64,000 nucleotides of DNA. Source: Buttiauxella massiliensis (GTDB taxonomy: Bacteria; Pseudomonadota; Gammaproteobacteria; Enterobacterales; Enterobacteriaceae). The position numbers and the translations under genes were made by a program. Location of the stretch: positions 253,909 through 317,908 of the forward strand of contig NZ_LR722653.1 in assembly GCF_902500225.1 (NCBI RefSeq), in the 5' to 3' direction. Shown here one piece after another: positions 51,121 through 61,937 of the stretch. The first letter of the stretch is position 1. Every line of letters starts with the position of its first letter. The notes beneath the pieces were generated by a model, which was not told the origin of the DNA, made no database searches, and was given only the letters and a program-made list of their open reading frames with translations.

Positions 51121-51978
51121 ATGAAGTTTATTGGCGCACATGTCAGTGCTGCAGGTGGTCTGGAAAATGCCGCAATTCGCGCGCACGAACTCGAAGCCAC
51201 TGCTTTTGCCCTGTTCACCAAAAACCAACGCCAGTGGCGTGCAGCTCCGCTCACTGACGAAGTTATCAGCAATTTCAAACGAGCCTGTGAAAAGTATCAT
51301 TACGGGCCGGGACAAATCCTCCCTCACGACAGCTATCTCATTAACCTTGGCCATCCGGTTGAGGAAGCGCTGGAAAAATCCCGTGAAGCCTTCATTGATG
51401 AGATGGAACGTTGCATGCAACTGGGTTTAACGCTACTGAACTTCCACCCAGGCAGCCACCTGATGCAAATCCCTGAAGAAGAGTGCCTTGCACGCATTGC
51501 CCAGTCGATAAACATCGCGCTGGATAAAACCGAAGGCGTGACTGCGGTGATTGAAAACACAGCGGGCCAGGGCAGCAATCTCGGTTTTCGTTTCGAGCAT
51601 TTGGCCGCAATTATTGATGGTGTAGAAGACAAATCCCGAGTCGGCGTGTGTATTGATACCTGCCACGCCTTTGCAGCGGGTTATGACCTGCGCACCGAAG
51701 AAGACTGCGAAAATACTTTCGCTGAATTCGAGAGAATTGTTGGGTTCGAGTATTTATGTGGCATGCACCTTAACGACGCGAAAAGTGCTTTTGGGAGCCG
51801 TGTCGACCGCCATAACAGTCTGGGTGAAGGCAATATTGGTCACACGCCGTTTGCCTGGATCATGCGTGATAACCGTTTCGATGGGATTCCGCTAATTCTG
51901 GAGACGACGAACCCGGATATCTGGGCTGAAGAGATAGCCTGGTTGAAAGCTCAACAAACTGAACAGGCGGTTGCATAA
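51121..51978 (+). CDS. nfo: Nfo, endonuclease IV
   Basis: Zinc-dependent AP endonuclease of base-excision repair, SoxRS-induced in E. coli. The 285-residue TIM barrel has the AP2 signatures [27 protein letters not shown] and [16 protein letters not shown], carrying the metal ligands. The ATG at 51121 gives MKFIGAH as in E. coli; an adjacent ATG at 51118 is possible. AGGAG precedes both. Confidence 0.95.
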   Translation: MKFIGAHVSAAGGLENAAIRAHELEATAFALFTKNQRQWRAAPLTDEVISNFKRACEKYHYGPGQILPHDSYLINLGHPVEEALEKSREAFIDEMERCMQLGLTLLNFHPGSHLMQIPEEECLARIAQSINIALDKTEGVTAVIENTAGQGSNLGFRFEHLAAIIDGVEDKSRVGVCIDTCHAFAAGYDLRTEEDCENTFAEFERIVGFEYLCGMHLNDAKSAFGSRVDRHNSLGEGNIGHTPFAWIMRDNRFDGIPLILETTNPDIWAEEIAWLKAQQTEQAVA

Positions 51979-51980
51979 CC

Positions 51981-53075
51981 ATGAACGACAGGGAAAAGCA
52001 GATACTCAAAATTCTGCGTCGCAATCCTCTTATTCAGCAAAATGAAATTGCTGATATTTTGCAAATCAGCCGTTCACGTGTTGCAGCCCACATTATGGAT
52101 TTGATGCGTAAAGGGATGATTAAAGGCAAGGGCTACATCCTTACCGAGCAAGCGTATTGCGTGGTCGTCGGCGCGATCAATATGGATATTCGTGGTGTTG
52201 CGGATATTCATTATCCGCAGGCGGCCTCCAACCCTGGCAGCATTCACTGCTCGGCAGGTGGCGTGGGCCGCAATATTGCACATAACCTGGCGTTGCTGGG
52301 TCGCGATGTGCATTTGATCTCAGCAGTAGGCAGCGATTTTTACGGCGAAACGCTGCTGGAACAGACACGCCAGGCGGGTGTCAATGTCTCCAGTTGTATC
52401 CGCCTGCATGGGCATAACACCTCAACCTATCTGTCCATCGCCAATCAGCAAGAAAAAACGGTACTGGCGATTAACGATACCCACATTCTGCAACAGCTCA
52501 CGCCGCAATTGCTTAATAGCTCACGAGATCTGATTCGCCACTCAGGTGTAGTGCTTGCGGATTGCAACCTGACGCCGGAAGCCATTGAGTGGGTCTTTAC
52601 CATCGCTGATAATATTCCTGTCTTTATCGATACCGTTTCTGAGTTCAAAGCGGCAAAAATCAAGACCTGGTATTCGCGTATTCATACCCTGAAAACCACG
52701 CAAAAAGAGCTGGAGATTCTGTGGGGCCAGCCAATAAATTCCGACGCAGACCGCCTACAGGCGGTGAATGCCCTGCATCAGCAAGGTGTGCAGCAGATCT
52801 TTGTTTGCCTGGAAGATGAGTCTGTCTTTTGTAGTGAGCACAACGGTGAGCAATTCTTACTTTCCCGTCCTGCACATCCGGTGGTTGACAGCTTTGGTGC
52901 CGATGACGGCTTTATGGCAGGTCTGATTTACAGTTTTCTGGAAGGGAGTGATTTTCGCGATAGCGCAAATTTTGCGATGGCCTGTGCGGCATTATCACGC
53001 GCCAGCATTAGCATAAATAACCCAACACTTTCCGCCGATAACGCGCTTTACCTGTTACAAACCACGAAAGCATGA
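51981..53075 (+). CDS. yeiI: YeiI, PfkB-family kinase with N-terminal HTH
   Basis: Putative sugar or nucleoside kinase of 364 residues. Residues 1-55 form a winged helix (LIQQNEIADILQISRSRVAAHIMDLMRKG), and the rest is a PfkB ribokinase-like domain with GGVGRNIAHNLALLG and the catalytic loop DSFGADDGFMAG, where the family usually has GAGD; Ala-Asp-Asp keeps an Asp base. The substrate is unknown. It starts 2 bases after nfo and resembles PsuK nearby, from which it differs by the HTH domain. Confidence 0.9.
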   Translation: MNDREKQILKILRRNPLIQQNEIADILQISRSRVAAHIMDLMRKGMIKGKGYILTEQAYCVVVGAINMDIRGVADIHYPQAASNPGSIHCSAGGVGRNIAHNLALLGRDVHLISAVGSDFYGETLLEQTRQAGVNVSSCIRLHGHNTSTYLSIANQQEKTVLAINDTHILQQLTPQLLNSSRDLIRHSGVVLADCNLTPEAIEWVFTIADNIPVFIDTVSEFKAAKIKTWYSRIHTLKTTQKELEILWGQPINSDADRLQAVNALHQQGVQQIFVCLEDESVFCSEHNGEQFLLSRPAHPVVDSFGADDGFMAGLIYSFLEGSDFRDSANFAMACAALSRASISINNPTLSADNALYLLQTTKA

Positions 53076-53079
53076 AGTA

Positions 53080-53103
53080 GCGTGCCAGTCGCCGCTGGCA
53101 CGC
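53080..53103. terminator. Hairpin between yeiI and psuT
   Basis: Arms GCGTGCCAG and CTGGCACGC around a 6-base loop lie between the convergent stops. There is no T-run, so strength is uncertain. Confidence 0.5.
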
Positions 53104-53110
53104 ATCAATG

Positions 53111-54361
53111 TCATGCCAAACCAATAAAGAAACCGGCAATGGTGGCGCTCATCAGATTAGATAGCGTAGCTGCGGCCAGCGCCCTCACTCCCAGCTGCGC
53201 AATTTCTGGCGCACGCTTTGGTGCAATGGCAGAAAACGCACCAACCACCACACCGATAGAGCCGAAGTTTGCAAAGCCACATAGCGCAAACGAGATGATT
53301 GCGATTGTCTTCACATCCAGCGTCCCGGCAGTTTGCAGATACGGAGAGAAGTTGAGATACGCAACAAACTCGTTAATGGCCAGCTTCTGGCCAATCAGGC
53401 TGCCAGCCAACGTCGCTTCACTCCAGTCAACGCCCATGAGCCAGGCCAGCGGGGCAAGAAGATAGCCAAAGATCCCTTCAAGTGTGGCATGCCCATAGCC
53501 AAACCAGCCGCCAATGCCGCCGATAATGCCATTAATCATCGCAATAATCGCAACAAAAGCCATGACAACCGTCGCCACACCTGCTGCGATTTTCAGCCCG
53601 GTCATCGCCCCACTTGCCGCGGCTTCAATAATGCTTTTTGGCGGTGTTTCGGTGAATGACAGGTTCTCAAAGGTTACCTGAGATGCTTCTGTGGCCGGGC
53701 TAAGCATTCTGGCGAACAGTATGCCGCCTGGGATAGCCATCAGAGATGCCGCCAGCAGATAATCGATTGGCACGCCCATTCCGGCATAGCCAATCATCAT
53801 TGAGCCAGCAATAGAGGCCATCCCGCTGCAAATTGCGGTAAACAGTTCATTACGGTTAAGGCGATCAATAAAGGGTTTCACGATCGCCGGGATCTCATTT
53901 TGCCCGAGGAAGATGGTGGTGACGGCAACGAATGATTCGATCTTACTGATGTTCAACGCTTTTTGAAAAATACCGCCAAGCACACGGATAAGCAGCCCCA
54001 TCACGCCAATGTAGTAGAGCAAACTGATAAGCGCGGTAACAAAAATGATGGCAGGCAATACACGGAAGGCAAAGATAAATCCGGCGCCGTCAAACAGTAC
54101 ATCCATTTTCGGCCCCACCAGTGAACCAAAGATAAATGCGCTACCGGCATCACTGTATGACATCACTTTGTGCACACCGAGTGCTGCCTGTTCAACAAGC
54201 CATTTTCCAGGAGGAAAATATAGCATGATGCCGCCAATGGCGATTTGCAGTAATAACGCCGCGCCAACGGTACGCAGGCTGATACGTTTTTTATTTACTG
54301 ACAGCAGAAATGCGATTGCCAGTAATACCGCCATACCCAGAATACTTCTCATTATATCCAT
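53111..54361 (-). CDS. psuT: PsuT (YeiM), pseudouridine/nucleoside transporter
   Basis: Concentrative nucleoside transporter (CNT/NupC family) of 416 residues with about 10 membrane segments and the CNT block TTIFLGQNEIPAIVKPFIDRLNRNELFTAICSGMASIAGS. It is closer to YeiM (PsuT) than to its paralogue NupX, for example in LLLQIAIGGIMLYFPPGKW and VPIDYLLAA. Its place after psuG-psuK supports pseudouridine uptake. nupX, rihB and yeiL, found nearby in K-12, are absent. Confidence 0.88.
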   Translation of the reverse strand: MDIMRSILGMAVLLAIAFLLSVNKKRISLRTVGAALLLQIAIGGIMLYFPPGKWLVEQAALGVHKVMSYSDAGSAFIFGSLVGPKMDVLFDGAGFIFAFRVLPAIIFVTALISLLYYIGVMGLLIRVLGGIFQKALNISKIESFVAVTTIFLGQNEIPAIVKPFIDRLNRNELFTAICSGMASIAGSMMIGYAGMGVPIDYLLAASLMAIPGGILFARMLSPATEASQVTFENLSFTETPPKSIIEAAASGAMTGLKIAAGVATVVMAFVAIIAMINGIIGGIGGWFGYGHATLEGIFGYLLAPLAWLMGVDWSEATLAGSLIGQKLAINEFVAYLNFSPYLQTAGTLDVKTIAIISFALCGFANFGSIGVVVGAFSAIAPKRAPEIAQLGVRALAAATLSNLMSATIAGFFIGLA

Positions 54362-54455
54362 AATGATTATCCCTTCATGCCAGGAAACCCGACGTTAACG
54401 CCAGGTTTTGGTATGTTTGATATTCGCGGGCGACCGCTGTGCCCATGGTTTTTTA

Positions 54456-55391
54456 TCAGGCGAGCCGCTGATATTCTTTGGCAATCTCGCAGGCTAGTAC
54501 GGCGTTGTTAAACACCAACTGAATGTTGGATTTCAGGCTATCGCCACCGGTGAGTTCCGCCACACGTGCCAGCAGGAATGGCGTGCTCTCTTTTCCTACC
54601 ACGCCCTGCTCTTCAGCCTCCCTTACCGCCCGGTCGATTGCTGCGTTAATTTTCTCCTCCGCCATCGCAAACTCCTCTGGAATCGGATTCGCGATAACCA
54701 GGCCACCGCTCAGGCCAGTTTTCCATTTCACCGCCATTGCGCGAGCTATTTCTTGCGAGCTATCCAGACGAATACTGACGTCAAATGAACTGGTGCGGCA
54801 GAAAAATGCTGGCAGAGCTTTGGTCTGATAACCAATTAATGGAACACCAAATGTCTCTAAATATTCAGTCGTTAACCCGAGGTCGAGAATAGATTTCGCA
54901 CCTGCACAAACAACCGCGACATTAGTATTTGCCAGTTCTTGTAAATCAGCAGAAATATCAAATGAATGTTCTGCTCCACGATGTACACCACCAATCCCAC
55001 CAGTCGCAAAGACTTTAATTCCGGCAAGAGCAGCAATAATCATAGTGGAGGCAACTGTCGTGGCACCATTTTTCCCGGCTGCGACAACAAAAGGTAAATC
55101 ACGACGACTGACTTTTGTCACGCTATGACCTTCACGGCCCAATAATTCAATTTCATCTTTACTTAAGCCGACTTTCATTACTCCACTAATAATAGCGATT
55201 GTGGCTGGGACGGCTCCGTGCTTACGAATAGTCTCTTCTACTTCAATTGCTGTCTGTGCATTCTGAGGGAAAGGCATGCCATGAGAAATAATCGTTGATT
55301 CCAGTGCAACAATCGGTTTTTGACTATTTAATGCTTCCTGTACTTCTGGTGAAATTTGCAATAATTCGGATGAGATATTTAATTCAGACAT
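54456..55391 (-). CDS. psuG: PsuG, pseudouridine-5'-phosphate glycosidase
   Basis: Cleaves the C-C glycosidic bond of pseudouridine 5'-phosphate to uracil and ribose 5-phosphate. The 311-residue protein has the family blocks ALESTIISHGMPFPQN, SRRDLPFVVAAGKNGATTVASTM and TGGIGGVHRGAE, containing the catalytic Lys and metal ligands. Its start overlaps the psuK end by 13 bases. Confidence 0.94.
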   Translation of the reverse strand: MSELNISSELLQISPEVQEALNSQKPIVALESTIISHGMPFPQNAQTAIEVEETIRKHGAVPATIAIISGVMKVGLSKDEIELLGREGHSVTKVSRRDLPFVVAAGKNGATTVASTMIIAALAGIKVFATGGIGGVHRGAEHSFDISADLQELANTNVAVVCAGAKSILDLGLTTEYLETFGVPLIGYQTKALPAFFCRTSSFDVSIRLDSSQEIARAMAVKWKTGLSGGLVIANPIPEEFAMAEEKINAAIDRAVREAEEQGVVGKESTPFLLARVAELTGGDSLKSNIQLVFNNAVLACEIAKEYQRLA

Positions 55392-56320
55392 TCTGTGTTC
55401 TCCACTAACGATGTAACATTCGCAACAGATAAATCAGGGTTATTGGTATATTCACAGGCAAGTGCCATCGATGAACAACCCTGCGCAAATCGAACTGAAT
55501 CTATAAATGGCAAACCATCCATCCAGCAGGAAACAAGCCCTGCCATCATGGCGTCACCGGCGCCGGTAACATTAATGACTTTAGTTTTAACGGGCGCAGA
55601 CCAGCCGCTTTCCCCATTGATATCGCTGTAATAAACACCGTCTCCCCCCATACTGAGCACCAGACGGTTTAAGCCATGCTGATGAAACCAGGAGGCAACT
55701 TTTCCTACATCGTCCCGGCTGGAAAGCGTAATCCCACTGAGGGTTTCCGCCTCAAGTCGATTGGGCTTCAGGGTGTGGATTTGATTGAGCCGCTCGCGAA
55801 TTTTGACGCACTTCCAGGCTGAAACCGGGTCAACAAACACCGGTACATCGTGTACATGTTCCAATACCCAAGCCAGTGTTTCTTCGCTGAGATTACAATC
55901 AACGACGATCACTTTTGCTCCACCAATAAAATCAGCATGTTGTGTTAAAAATTCTGCAGAAATATGATTGGTAATACTCATGTCATTAATGGCAACGAGC
56001 ATCTCACCGGTATTATCAAGGAGTGATAAATAACTTGATGTATTTTCCCCTGGCACGACAAGGCATTTATCGACATGCACTCCAGATTTATTTGTTTGTG
56101 CCAGCAATGACTGACCATAAAAATCACCGCCCACAGCAGTCAATAACCATGCATTTTTACCAAGAAGTGCCAAATTATGAGAAATATTTCGACCAACGCC
56201 GCCTGGCGTAAATTTTATTTTGCCTGGATTTGAGTCAGCATAATTTAAAGATGCATTTGAATACCCGGCAACATCCATATTGGCCGAGCCAACAATTACT
56301 ATGTATTCCTTTTCACGCAT
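55379..56320 (-). CDS. psuK: PsuK, pseudouridine kinase
   Basis: PfkB-family kinase that makes pseudouridine 5'-phosphate for PsuG. The 313-residue protein has GSANMDVAGYS, GGVGRNISHNLALLG and the catalytic signature NVTGAGDAMMAGL. It is the first gene of psuK-psuG-psuT, so import, phosphorylation and cleavage are encoded together. The 287 bases upstream are A+T-rich and hold no gene; I see no clear operator there. Confidence 0.94.
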   Translation of the reverse strand: MREKEYIVIVGSANMDVAGYSNASLNYADSNPGKIKFTPGGVGRNISHNLALLGKNAWLLTAVGGDFYGQSLLAQTNKSGVHVDKCLVVPGENTSSYLSLLDNTGEMLVAINDMSITNHISAEFLTQHADFIGGAKVIVVDCNLSEETLAWVLEHVHDVPVFVDPVSAWKCVKIRERLNQIHTLKPNRLEAETLSGITLSSRDDVGKVASWFHQHGLNRLVLSMGGDGVYYSDINGESGWSAPVKTKVINVTGAGDAMMAGLVSCWMDGLPFIDSVRFAQGCSSMALACEYTNNPDLSVANVTSLVENTECLN

Positions 56321-56563
56321 AGCTCGTCCTCTGGCAATAAACTGCCATAAAAATGAGTTTACCAGGTAGATAAACCACCATGAGTTTACTTATTAGAGCA
56401 CATGTTCATATTCAAACATGTGTTTATAGTAGGCGTGTTTTGAGCAAAGTAAATACATCATCCAGATCTAAAATGAATAGATATGAACAAAGTCACAATT
56501 TTTTGTAGGTACAGTTTGCAAGGCAGGGGGAGATTTGAGAGGTGGGATACAAAATATGGGCAT

Positions 56564-56590
56564 AAAAAAAGGGCAGAGAATTCTCTGCCC
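56564..56590 (-). terminator. fruA terminator
   Basis: A perfect 20-base palindrome, GGGCAGAGAATTCTCTGCCC, is followed on the minus strand by seven T. Confidence 0.8.
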
Positions 56591-56607
56591 CGATTAGACT
56601 CGTTTAC

Positions 56608-58299
56608 TTATGCAGCTTTTGCGACAACTTCTGCTTCCGGACGTTTCAGGAAGGCATAAGACAGACCCGCCAGCAACGTTCCTGCAATTATCGCAATCAG
56701 ATAACCCACAACCGGGGTAATCGCACCTGGGATTAACAGAACAAACAAGCCGCCATGTGGAGCCATCAGTTTAGCGCCTACTGCCATGGAGATTGCACCA
56801 GTCACCGCACCACCAACGATACAGCATGGAAGAACACGCATTGGATCACGTGCTGCAAACGGGATAGCCCCTTCGGTGATAAAGCACAGACCCAGAACCA
56901 TCGCCGCTTTGCCGCCTTCTTGCTGAGCTTTGTCGAATTTACGACGCGCAATAAATGTTGCCAGACCCATAGCCAGCGGTGGCACCATACCTGCTGCCAT
57001 AATGGCGGCCATCGGTGCGTAAGTTTGGGTGCTGAGTAACCCGACACCAAATGCGTAAGCCGCTTTGTTAACCGGCCCACCCATATCAGTACACATCATA
57101 CCGCCAAGGATTGCGCCCAACAGTACCGCATTCGCGGTGCCCATAGTTTGCAGCCAGTGAGTCAGACCTTCGAGGATTTTCGAAACCGGCGTACCGATCA
57201 GATAAATCATCGCCAGACCCACAATCAGGCTTGAGAACAGTGGAATGATAAGGATTGGTTTCAATGCTTCCATGCTTGGTGGCAGTTTCAGCTTGGTGCT
57301 AATCATCTTAGCAACGTAGCCTGCGAGGAAGCCCGCAATAATCCCGCCGATAAAACCAGAACCGGTGCTAACGGCTAACATACCGCCGATAAGACCCGGC
57401 GTCAGGCCTGGTCGGTCAGCGATAGAAAACGCAATGTAACCCGCCAGAACCGGCACCATCAGCGCAAAGGCTGAACCACCACCGATTTGCATCAGTGCCG
57501 CAGCCAATGTACCTGGTTCTTTAAATGCTTCGATACCAAAAGCGAACGACAGCGCGATACATAGACCGCCCGCGACCACCATCGGTAGCATGAAGGAAAC
57601 ACCGGTTAACAGATGGCGATAAGCACCTACCGACTCTTTTTTTCCTTCATTCGCGCTGGCTGCACTCTGCCCTGTCGCTGAAAAAGGCTTAGCCTCAACA
57701 ACAGCTTTATCAAGCTCTTGTGCCGTTTTCTTCAGTGCCAGACCTGTTGAGGTGCGATACATCGGTTTGCCCGCAAATTTTGCCAGGTCAACTTCGATAT
57801 CGGCCGCAACAATGACTAAATCGGCCTCAGCTACTTCTTCAGGGGTAATTGCATTACCTGCGCCAACCGAGCCGCGTGTTTCAACCTTTACCCACCAGCC
57901 ACGTTTTTTCGCTTCGGTTTCAATGGCTTCAGCAGCCATAAAGGTATGCGCGACGCCCGTTGGGCAAGCTGTTACTGCAACAATGCGTTTTGGCCCTTTA
58001 GCCAGCTCGACCGGTGCAACACTCGCTGGAGCGGTATAAGGCTTCGCTTTATCTTTCGCTTCACCTAAAAACAGTTCCGGGTGCTGAACTGCACGGTCGA
58101 TATCACCCAGATATACCTTTTTGCCATTCAGCGAGCTATCGGCAGGAATGGCGGTCCCTACAACGATTGCCATTTCAGCATCGTTTGGATTGTCGATAAT
58201 CTGCAAACGCGCTTTTTGCGCGGCTGAACCCAGCAATGTTTTCGCGAGGTACGCACGAGCTTGCCCAAGACCTGGTTCAATAATCAGCAGCGTTTTCAT
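56608..58299 (-). CDS. fruA: FruA, fructose PTS EIIB'BC
   Basis: Membrane component of the fructose phosphotransferase system that imports fructose as fructose 1-phosphate. Length 563 equals E. coli FruA: a degenerate EIIB' (1-100), an active EIIB (about 105-205, with the phosphocysteine in ACPTGVAHTFMAAEA) and the EIIC channel (about 230-560, LLTGVSFMLPMVVAGG). It is last in fruB-fruK-fruA, 16 bases after fruK. Confidence 0.95.
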   Translation of the reverse strand: MKTLLIIEPGLGQARAYLAKTLLGSAAQKARLQIIDNPNDAEMAIVVGTAIPADSSLNGKKVYLGDIDRAVQHPELFLGEAKDKAKPYTAPASVAPVELAKGPKRIVAVTACPTGVAHTFMAAEAIETEAKKRGWWVKVETRGSVGAGNAITPEEVAEADLVIVAADIEVDLAKFAGKPMYRTSTGLALKKTAQELDKAVVEAKPFSATGQSAASANEGKKESVGAYRHLLTGVSFMLPMVVAGGLCIALSFAFGIEAFKEPGTLAAALMQIGGGSAFALMVPVLAGYIAFSIADRPGLTPGLIGGMLAVSTGSGFIGGIIAGFLAGYVAKMISTKLKLPPSMEALKPILIIPLFSSLIVGLAMIYLIGTPVSKILEGLTHWLQTMGTANAVLLGAILGGMMCTDMGGPVNKAAYAFGVGLLSTQTYAPMAAIMAAGMVPPLAMGLATFIARRKFDKAQQEGGKAAMVLGLCFITEGAIPFAARDPMRVLPCCIVGGAVTGAISMAVGAKLMAPHGGLFVLLIPGAITPVVGYLIAIIAGTLLAGLSYAFLKRPEAEVVAKAA

Positions 58300-58315
58300 A
58301 GTTCCTCTCCTGCTG

Positions 58316-59254
58316 TCAGTTAAATGGTTTCAGATCAACACGGGCCATCATAGCCGCCAGTTGAGTACGATCTGTAATTCCGACATTGCTCTGACTTACC
58401 GCCAGCGCAGCCACTGCCGTCGCTAAACGCAGGGTATGTTCGCTGGATTCACGCATTAACAGGCCGTAGATAAGCCCGCCGACCATAGAATCCCCCGCAC
58501 CTACGGTACTGACGACTTCGCATACTGGCGGTTTCGCTATCCACTCACCCGATGCGTTAACCCAAAGAGCACCTTCGGCGCCCAGCGAAATCACCACATG
58601 CGCAATTCCTTGCTCACGTAGCGCATGGGCTGCTTCAATCACATCTTTCATTTCTGGCAATTTTCGACCAGCCCAGATTTCCAGCTCGCGGCGGTTTGGT
58701 TTAACCAACCACGGTGCAGCTTTCAGACCTGCGACTAAGGCTTCACGGCTGCTGTCGAAAATGATGCATGGGCACTGGCTACGTAGCCGCTTCATCCAGT
58801 CAGTGAAAGCATCAGGTGAAACGCCCGCAGGCAAGCTGCCACTAACACACACCATGTCAAACTGGCCAAGCCAGCTCAGGGAATCAGCAACAAAACGCTC
58901 CCAATCTGCAGGAGTTACATCAAAGCCTGAGAAATTGAAGTCGGTAACTTCGCCATCTTTCTCAGTCAGTTTTACGTTGATGCGGGTACGGCCTTGCACC
59001 ACCTGAAAACGGTTGGCAATACCCAACTCACTGAACAGTTGCTGAAAACCATCCTGGTTATCTTTACCCAGGAATCCACCTACCGTGACATCGATGCCAA
59101 GGTCTTTAAGAACTTTAGCAACGTTAATCCCTTTACCGGCGGCATGCAGACCCGTAGTGCGCACAAGGTTAACTTCACCACGTTCAACTTCAGGGGTGTA
59201 ACCGACCAGGTCGTAAGCCGGATTTAACGTAATTGTTGCGACACGACGACTCAT
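58316..59254 (-). CDS. fruK: FruK, 1-phosphofructokinase
   Basis: Phosphorylates fructose 1-phosphate to fructose 1,6-bisphosphate. The 312-residue PfkB-family enzyme has [27 protein letters not shown] and the catalytic [15 protein letters not shown]. It overlaps the fruB stop by 4 bases (ATGA), so translation is coupled. Confidence 0.95.
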   Translation of the reverse strand: MSRRVATITLNPAYDLVGYTPEVERGEVNLVRTTGLHAAGKGINVAKVLKDLGIDVTVGGFLGKDNQDGFQQLFSELGIANRFQVVQGRTRINVKLTEKDGEVTDFNFSGFDVTPADWERFVADSLSWLGQFDMVCVSGSLPAGVSPDAFTDWMKRLRSQCPCIIFDSSREALVAGLKAAPWLVKPNRRELEIWAGRKLPEMKDVIEAAHALREQGIAHVVISLGAEGALWVNASGEWIAKPPVCEVVSTVGAGDSMVGGLIYGLLMRESSEHTLRLATAVAALAVSQSNVGITDRTQLAAMMARVDLKPFN

Positions 59255-60384
59255 GCTGCCCCCTCACCAAGACCGGCAGCAACCGCTTCACCAATGGCTT
59301 TCAGCGCAAGTTCAGCATCCTCACCTACGGCCGTAAAGCGCAGGTGGTGGCCTTTTTTCACGCCCAGAGCGACGACTTTCATCAGGCTGCGACCATTGGC
59401 TGGCTTCCCGGTTCCATCAAGGTTTGTCACGGTAATCTCGCTATTAAATTGTTTAATGGTATTCACCAGCACCGTACCAGGACGGGCGTGTAGACCATGT
59501 TCATTGCGAATCTGGAAATCTGCACTCAGGCTATTTTGTTCAGCTGGGACATCAGTGGTCAGCAACGTCAGCAACCCAGGTGCATCTGCGTTCAGCAAAC
59601 GGTCAGCATTGTTGTTTATCAACATATCGCTCAGGCGATTGAGAACTTGTAAGGGTTGGTCGTCGGCCACTGCAACCGTCATCAACAGCGATACCGGTTG
59701 GCCGTCTGCTTCAAAAACTGATGCTGGGCGGCTGATTGCCACAGCACTCGCGAGGTTGCCTTCGGTGCTGTCGTTAAGCCAGATACCCTGTCCAAGATAG
59801 AGTGGTTTGCTGGAAACTACGTGGCTTACAAAAGCAGAGTTGGCAGCACCCGCCTGTTTAATGCGACCGGCATTTAATGCCTGAAGCGTCATCAGGTCGG
59901 TGGCGGTAACATCTAACGCCAATAATGAGTTATCAAACAGCAAAGATGCAGATTGTTTTTCGCCCATTAGCAATGCGCGAAGCTCTTCTGCTGAAGTCGC
60001 GGTTTTGAGTTGTTCAGCAACTTCGTCATCACTGAGCACATGTGTCAGCTGACGCAGTAAACCAAGGTGTTCGTCAGAACGAGCTGCAATGCCAATTACA
60101 ATGTAAGCTTTCTGGCCCTCGCCCCATTCTATTCCTTGTGGAAACTGGAACACCTTAACGCCGGTTTTCAATACCAGATCACGGGTATCAGTAGTGCCAT
60201 GTGGGATAGCAATACCGTTACCTAAGTAAGTGGAGGTTTGCAGCTCGCGAGCCAGCATACCTTCTACATAGCCAATACTGACGTTGCCTGCCTGCGCGAG
60301 CGCAGTGGCAACCAGACGTATGGCTTCTTCTTTATTTCCGGCACTAACGCCCGGATGAATATCCTGCACAGATAACTGGAACAT
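59251..60384 (-). CDS. fruB: FruB, fructose PTS EIIA-FPr protein
   Basis: Cytosolic diphosphoryl transfer protein that relays phosphate from EI to FruA. The 377-residue chain has EIIA(Fru) (1-145, phospho-His62 in NGIAIPHGT), a middle domain that binds Cra in E. coli-type systems, and a C-terminal HPr-like FPr domain (from about 285, phospho-His in EHGLHARPG). It is the first gene of the operon with two Cra operators upstream. Confidence 0.95.
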   Translation of the reverse strand: MFQLSVQDIHPGVSAGNKEEAIRLVATALAQAGNVSIGYVEGMLARELQTSTYLGNGIAIPHGTTDTRDLVLKTGVKVFQFPQGIEWGEGQKAYIVIGIAARSDEHLGLLRQLTHVLSDDEVAEQLKTATSAEELRALLMGEKQSASLLFDNSLLALDVTATDLMTLQALNAGRIKQAGAANSAFVSHVVSSKPLYLGQGIWLNDSTEGNLASAVAISRPASVFEADGQPVSLLMTVAVADDQPLQVLNRLSDMLINNNADRLLNADAPGLLTLLTTDVPAEQNSLSADFQIRNEHGLHARPGTVLVNTIKQFNSEITVTNLDGTGKPANGRSLMKVVALGVKKGHHLRFTAVGEDAELALKAIGEAVAAGLGEGAA

Positions 60385-60405
60385 GGTTCTCCTCTCCTGC
60401 TGAAT

Positions 60406-60417
60406 TGAAACGATTCA
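60406..60417. promoter_or_regulatory. Cra operator, proximal to fruB
   Basis: TGAAACGATTCA matches the Cra (FruR) consensus TGAAACGTTTCA with one difference, 22 bases before the fruB ATG. Confidence 0.75.
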
Positions 60418-60471
60418 GCTGCAATGAGAAAAAATGCGCCATCCCACTCCTGAAACTAAATAAGACGACGC

Positions 60472-60483
60472 TGAAACGTTTCA
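60472..60483. promoter_or_regulatory. Cra operator, distal, perfect
   Basis: TGAAACGTTTCA is the exact Cra consensus, 88 bases upstream of fruB. Two sites at this promoter are also found in E. coli. Confidence 0.85.
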
Positions 60484-60755
60484 AGTAGTGTGGAGATCCT
60501 CCACGATTCAGGCAAGATATGTTGTATTTTCGTTACCAGAATTTAGAGGTTACGCACATTTTCACTCCCATCTAAGCCGAAAAAGTGAGCAGTATCACGG
60601 TACGTTCAGCACACAATTTATAAGCATCAGCTTTTGCTGAACATAGCCAGGAACAGCGTTTTAACTTTTCGTGTTGCTTTTGATTTGAACAACTGTTTAT
60701 TTCCAGGCAAGGCGCGTAAACTCCGCGCGTTCATTGACCAGCCGACACTGAGAGC

Positions 60756-61937
60756 ATGCAAAACTCCCCCATAGCAGCAACACGCAAGCCCCTTGACTTA
60801 ACTTCTTCAGCCTTTTTGATTGTAGCTTTTTTAACCGGAATTGCGGGGGCATTACAAACCCCAACGCTGAGCCTGTTTTTGACGGAAGAAGTCCATGTTC
60901 GTCCTGCGATGGTAGGTTTCTTTTTCACCGGCAGCGCCATCATAGGTATTTTGGTCAGCCAGTTTCTTGCGGGGCGTTCTGATAGGAAAGGCGATCGCAA
61001 ATCGCTTATTTTTGTTTGCTGCTTGTTGGGTGCATTAGCCTGCGTGCTATTTGCCTGGAACCGTAACTATTTTGTGTTGCTGTTTGTCGGTGTTTTCCTC
61101 AGCAGCTTTGGCTCCACTGCCAACCCGCAGATGTTTGCCCTTGCGCGCGAACACGCTGACCGTACGGGCCGTGAAGCGGTGATGTTTAGCTCTATTTTAC
61201 GTGCACAGGTCTCCCTTGCATGGGTTATTGGCCCGCCTATCGCCTACGCGCTGGCTTTAGGTTTTGGTTTTACCACCATGTATCTGAGCGCGGCCTTTGC
61301 ATTTGTGGTTTGCAGCGTGATGGTACGGCTGCTCCTGCCATCAATGCGTAAAGAGGTGGTAACTAAATCCGCCACGCTTGAAGCTCCGCGCCGTAACCGT
61401 CGTGATGCCCTACTGCTATTCGTCGCCTGCACCATGATGTGGGGCTGTAACAGTCTCTACATTATTAATATGCCCCTTTACATCATTAATGAATTACATC
61501 TGCCGGAGAAGCTGGCGGGAGTGATGATGGGGACAGCTGCCGGGCTTGAGATCCCAACAATGCTTATCGCAGGCTATTACGCCAAACGTTTTGGTAAGCG
61601 TTTTCTAATGCGTATTGCGGGAGTCGCAGGTCTGCTGTTCTATATTGGTATGTTGACGTTACATAACGAATTCATGCTGCTGGGCCTGCAACTGCTGAAC
61701 GCTATTTTCATCGGCATTTTGGCGGGTATTGGGATGTTGTATTTTCAGGATTTAATGCCAGGACAGGCGGGAGCGGCTACCACGCTATATACCAATACGA
61801 CGCGTGTCGGTTGGATTATTGCAGGCTCGATGGCCGGTGTAGTTGCAGAAATCTGGAACTACCACACAGTGTTTTATATCGCGCTGGGAATGATAGCCAT
61901 CACCGCTTATTGCATGATGAAAATTAAAGATATCTAG
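60756..61937 (+). CDS. setB: SetB, sugar efflux transporter
   Basis: MFS exporter of sugars and analogues (SET family), 393 residues and 12 segments, equal in length to E. coli SetB. Conserved blocks are [18 protein letters not shown] and [30 protein letters not shown]. Its last bases overlap the end of convergent yeiW by 4. Confidence 0.94.
   Translation: MQNSPIAATRKPLDLTSSAFLIVAFLTGIAGALQTPTLSLFLTEEVHVRPAMVGFFFTGSAIIGILVSQFLAGRSDRKGDRKSLIFVCCLLGALACVLFAWNRNYFVLLFVGVFLSSFGSTANPQMFALAREHADRTGREAVMFSSILRAQVSLAWVIGPPIAYALALGFGFTTMYLSAAFAFVVCSVMVRLLLPSMRKEVVTKSATLEAPRRNRRDALLLFVACTMMWGCNSLYIINMPLYIINELHLPEKLAGVMMGTAAGLEIPTMLIAGYYAKRFGKRFLMRIAGVAGLLFYIGMLTLHNEFMLLGLQLLNAIFIGILAGIGMLYFQDLMPGQAGAATTLYTNTTRVGWIIAGSMAGVVAEIWNYHTVFYIALGMIAITAYCMMKIKDI

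Larger units (their letters stand above)
60385..60755. other. Divergent fruB/setB promoter region
   Basis: This 371-base gap has no gene. It contains two Cra operators on the fruB side; the setB half has an A+T-rich stretch without a clear operator. Confidence 0.6.

Noticed and set aside
53111-54361. Assignment of the CNT transporter as NupX
   Set aside because: Diagnostic stretches such as LYFPPGKW and VPIDYLLAA match YeiM/PsuT better, and the gene follows psuG and psuK.
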